From Bacteroidota bacterium (GTDB lineage: Bacteria > Bacteroidota > Bacteroidia > Bacteroidales > JAAYUG01), in the NCBI GenBank assembly GCA_021812865.1, contig JAKAMP010000125.1, positions 1 through 7,430 on the forward strand: 7,430 bases of DNA. The letters run 5' to 3'. Shown piece by piece: positions 6,841 to 7,430 of this stretch. The position numbers and the translations under genes were made by a program. Below the pieces are notes generated by a model. That model did no database searches and was not told where the DNA came from. It worked only from the letters and a program-made list of their open reading frames with translations. Positions within the stretch are counted from its first letter, which is position 1. The number at the start of each line of letters is the position of its first letter.

Positions 6841-7430
6841 ATGAAAAAGCTATTATATATCATCTTTATTTCAAGCCTGGCATTGATCTGGGGCTGTACC
6901 AAGGATCTGAACCAGTACCCCAGAATCCAGGAAACCTCAATGTCTGTCTATTCCAACCCGGCAAATTACATCAAGGCGCTGGCAAAGTGCTATGCTTCCT
7001 TTGTTACAGCCGGACAGGAAAAAGGCGGAGCAGATCCCGACCTGAGCAGCAATATGGGCTACGATTATATGCGTTGCTACTTCAATATGCAGGAAGCCGG
7101 CACGGAAGAGATCGGTTCAACCTGGATTGAAGGCGATAACATTGGCAACCTTACTTATCTCACCTGGGATGCAAATGATCCCTGGGTATCGGATATGTAT
7201 TACCGTTGCTACTATTCTATATCGCTGTGCAACGAATTTCTGAAAAATTGTACCGATAATGCCATTTCGGGTTTCACAACGGCGGAACAGAGCGAGATCA
7301 AAACCTACCGGGCCGAAGCTCGTTTCCTCAGGGCAATGGCCTATTATCACGCCATGGATATGTTCCATAATATCCCTTATGCCGACGAGAACACTATTGG
7401 AAGCTCAAAACTGCCTGAACGGTGGACGGC
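6841..7430 (+). CDS. susD-like: SusD/RagB family glycan-binding lipoprotein, N-terminal part
   Basis: The first 196 codons are present and the gene runs off the window. SusD-type proteins are alpha-helical, TPR-based surface lipoproteins that cap the SusC barrel and bind glycan for import. The start is clear: MKK, a hydrophobic core and a lipobox ending WGC, with lipidation at Cys19, followed by TKDLNQYP, a usual start for the mature protein in this family. Family signatures are present: the QEAGTEEIGSTW stretch corresponds to the conserved segment that in most members reads as QE..TDE..W; a later W...Y..CY.S..LCNEFL helix pair; and RAEARFLRAMAYYHAMDMF starting at residue 157, the hallmark helix of the N-terminal TPR region. 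The IPYADE turn follows it, as in homologues. It lies 18 bp after the transporter stop, so the two are surely co-transcribed. A complete member is usually about 500-650 residues, so roughly two thirds is missing. Specific ligand residues cannot be predicted. Confidence 0.96.
   Translation, partial: MKKLLYIIFISSLALIWGCTKDLNQYPRIQETSMSVYSNPANYIKALAKCYASFVTAGQEKGGADPDLSSNMGYDYMRCYFNMQEAGTEEIGSTWIEGDNIGNLTYLTWDANDPWVSDMYYRCYYSISLCNEFLKNCTDNAISGFTTAEQSEIKTYRAEARFLRAMAYYHAMDMFHNIPYADENTIGSSKLPERWT

Overview
The window looks like part of a polysaccharide utilization locus (PUL) from a member of the Bacteroidota. The evidence is an adjacent susC/susD pair (a TonB-linked outer-membrane transporter and its surface glycan-binding lipoprotein) preceded on the same strand by secreted carbohydrate-active proteins. 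Leaders before the start codons are A/T-rich and lack clear Shine-Dalgarno sequences, as is usual in this phylum. The genus cannot be told from the sequence.

Layout, all on the + strand. (1) Positions 9-1424 hold the C-terminal ~471 codons of a large secreted protein, probably a glycoside hydrolase or a glycan-binding relative. Its 5' end is cut by the window edge and is also interrupted by an in-frame TAA at 6-8, which looks like a one-base frameshift. (2) Positions 1493-3826 encode a complete family GH2 glycosidase lipoprotein of 777 residues. (3) Positions 3856-6822 encode a complete 988-residue SusC/RagA-type transporter. (4) Positions 6841-7430 encode the first 196 residues of a SusD/RagB-type lipoprotein that runs off the window. 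The gaps are 68, 29 and 18 bp, so co-transcription is likely. No stretch above 300 bases lacks a gene, and I see no RNA gene, insertion sequence, CRISPR array or regulator gene.

Inferred joint role: the SusD lipoprotein captures glycan at the cell surface, the SusC barrel imports oligosaccharides using TonB energy, and the GH2 enzyme trims beta-linked sugars, probably in the periplasm. The first gene product probably acts on or binds the same glycan. The substrate cannot be named from this window. The SusC protein has no N-terminal secretin/TonB signalling extension, which argues against control by a FecR-type anti-sigma factor.

I found no clearly new biological system. The points most worth a second look are the broken 5' end of the first gene and its unassigned family, a GH2 acid/base motif that differs from the textbook form, and small inverted or direct repeats in the gene junctions.
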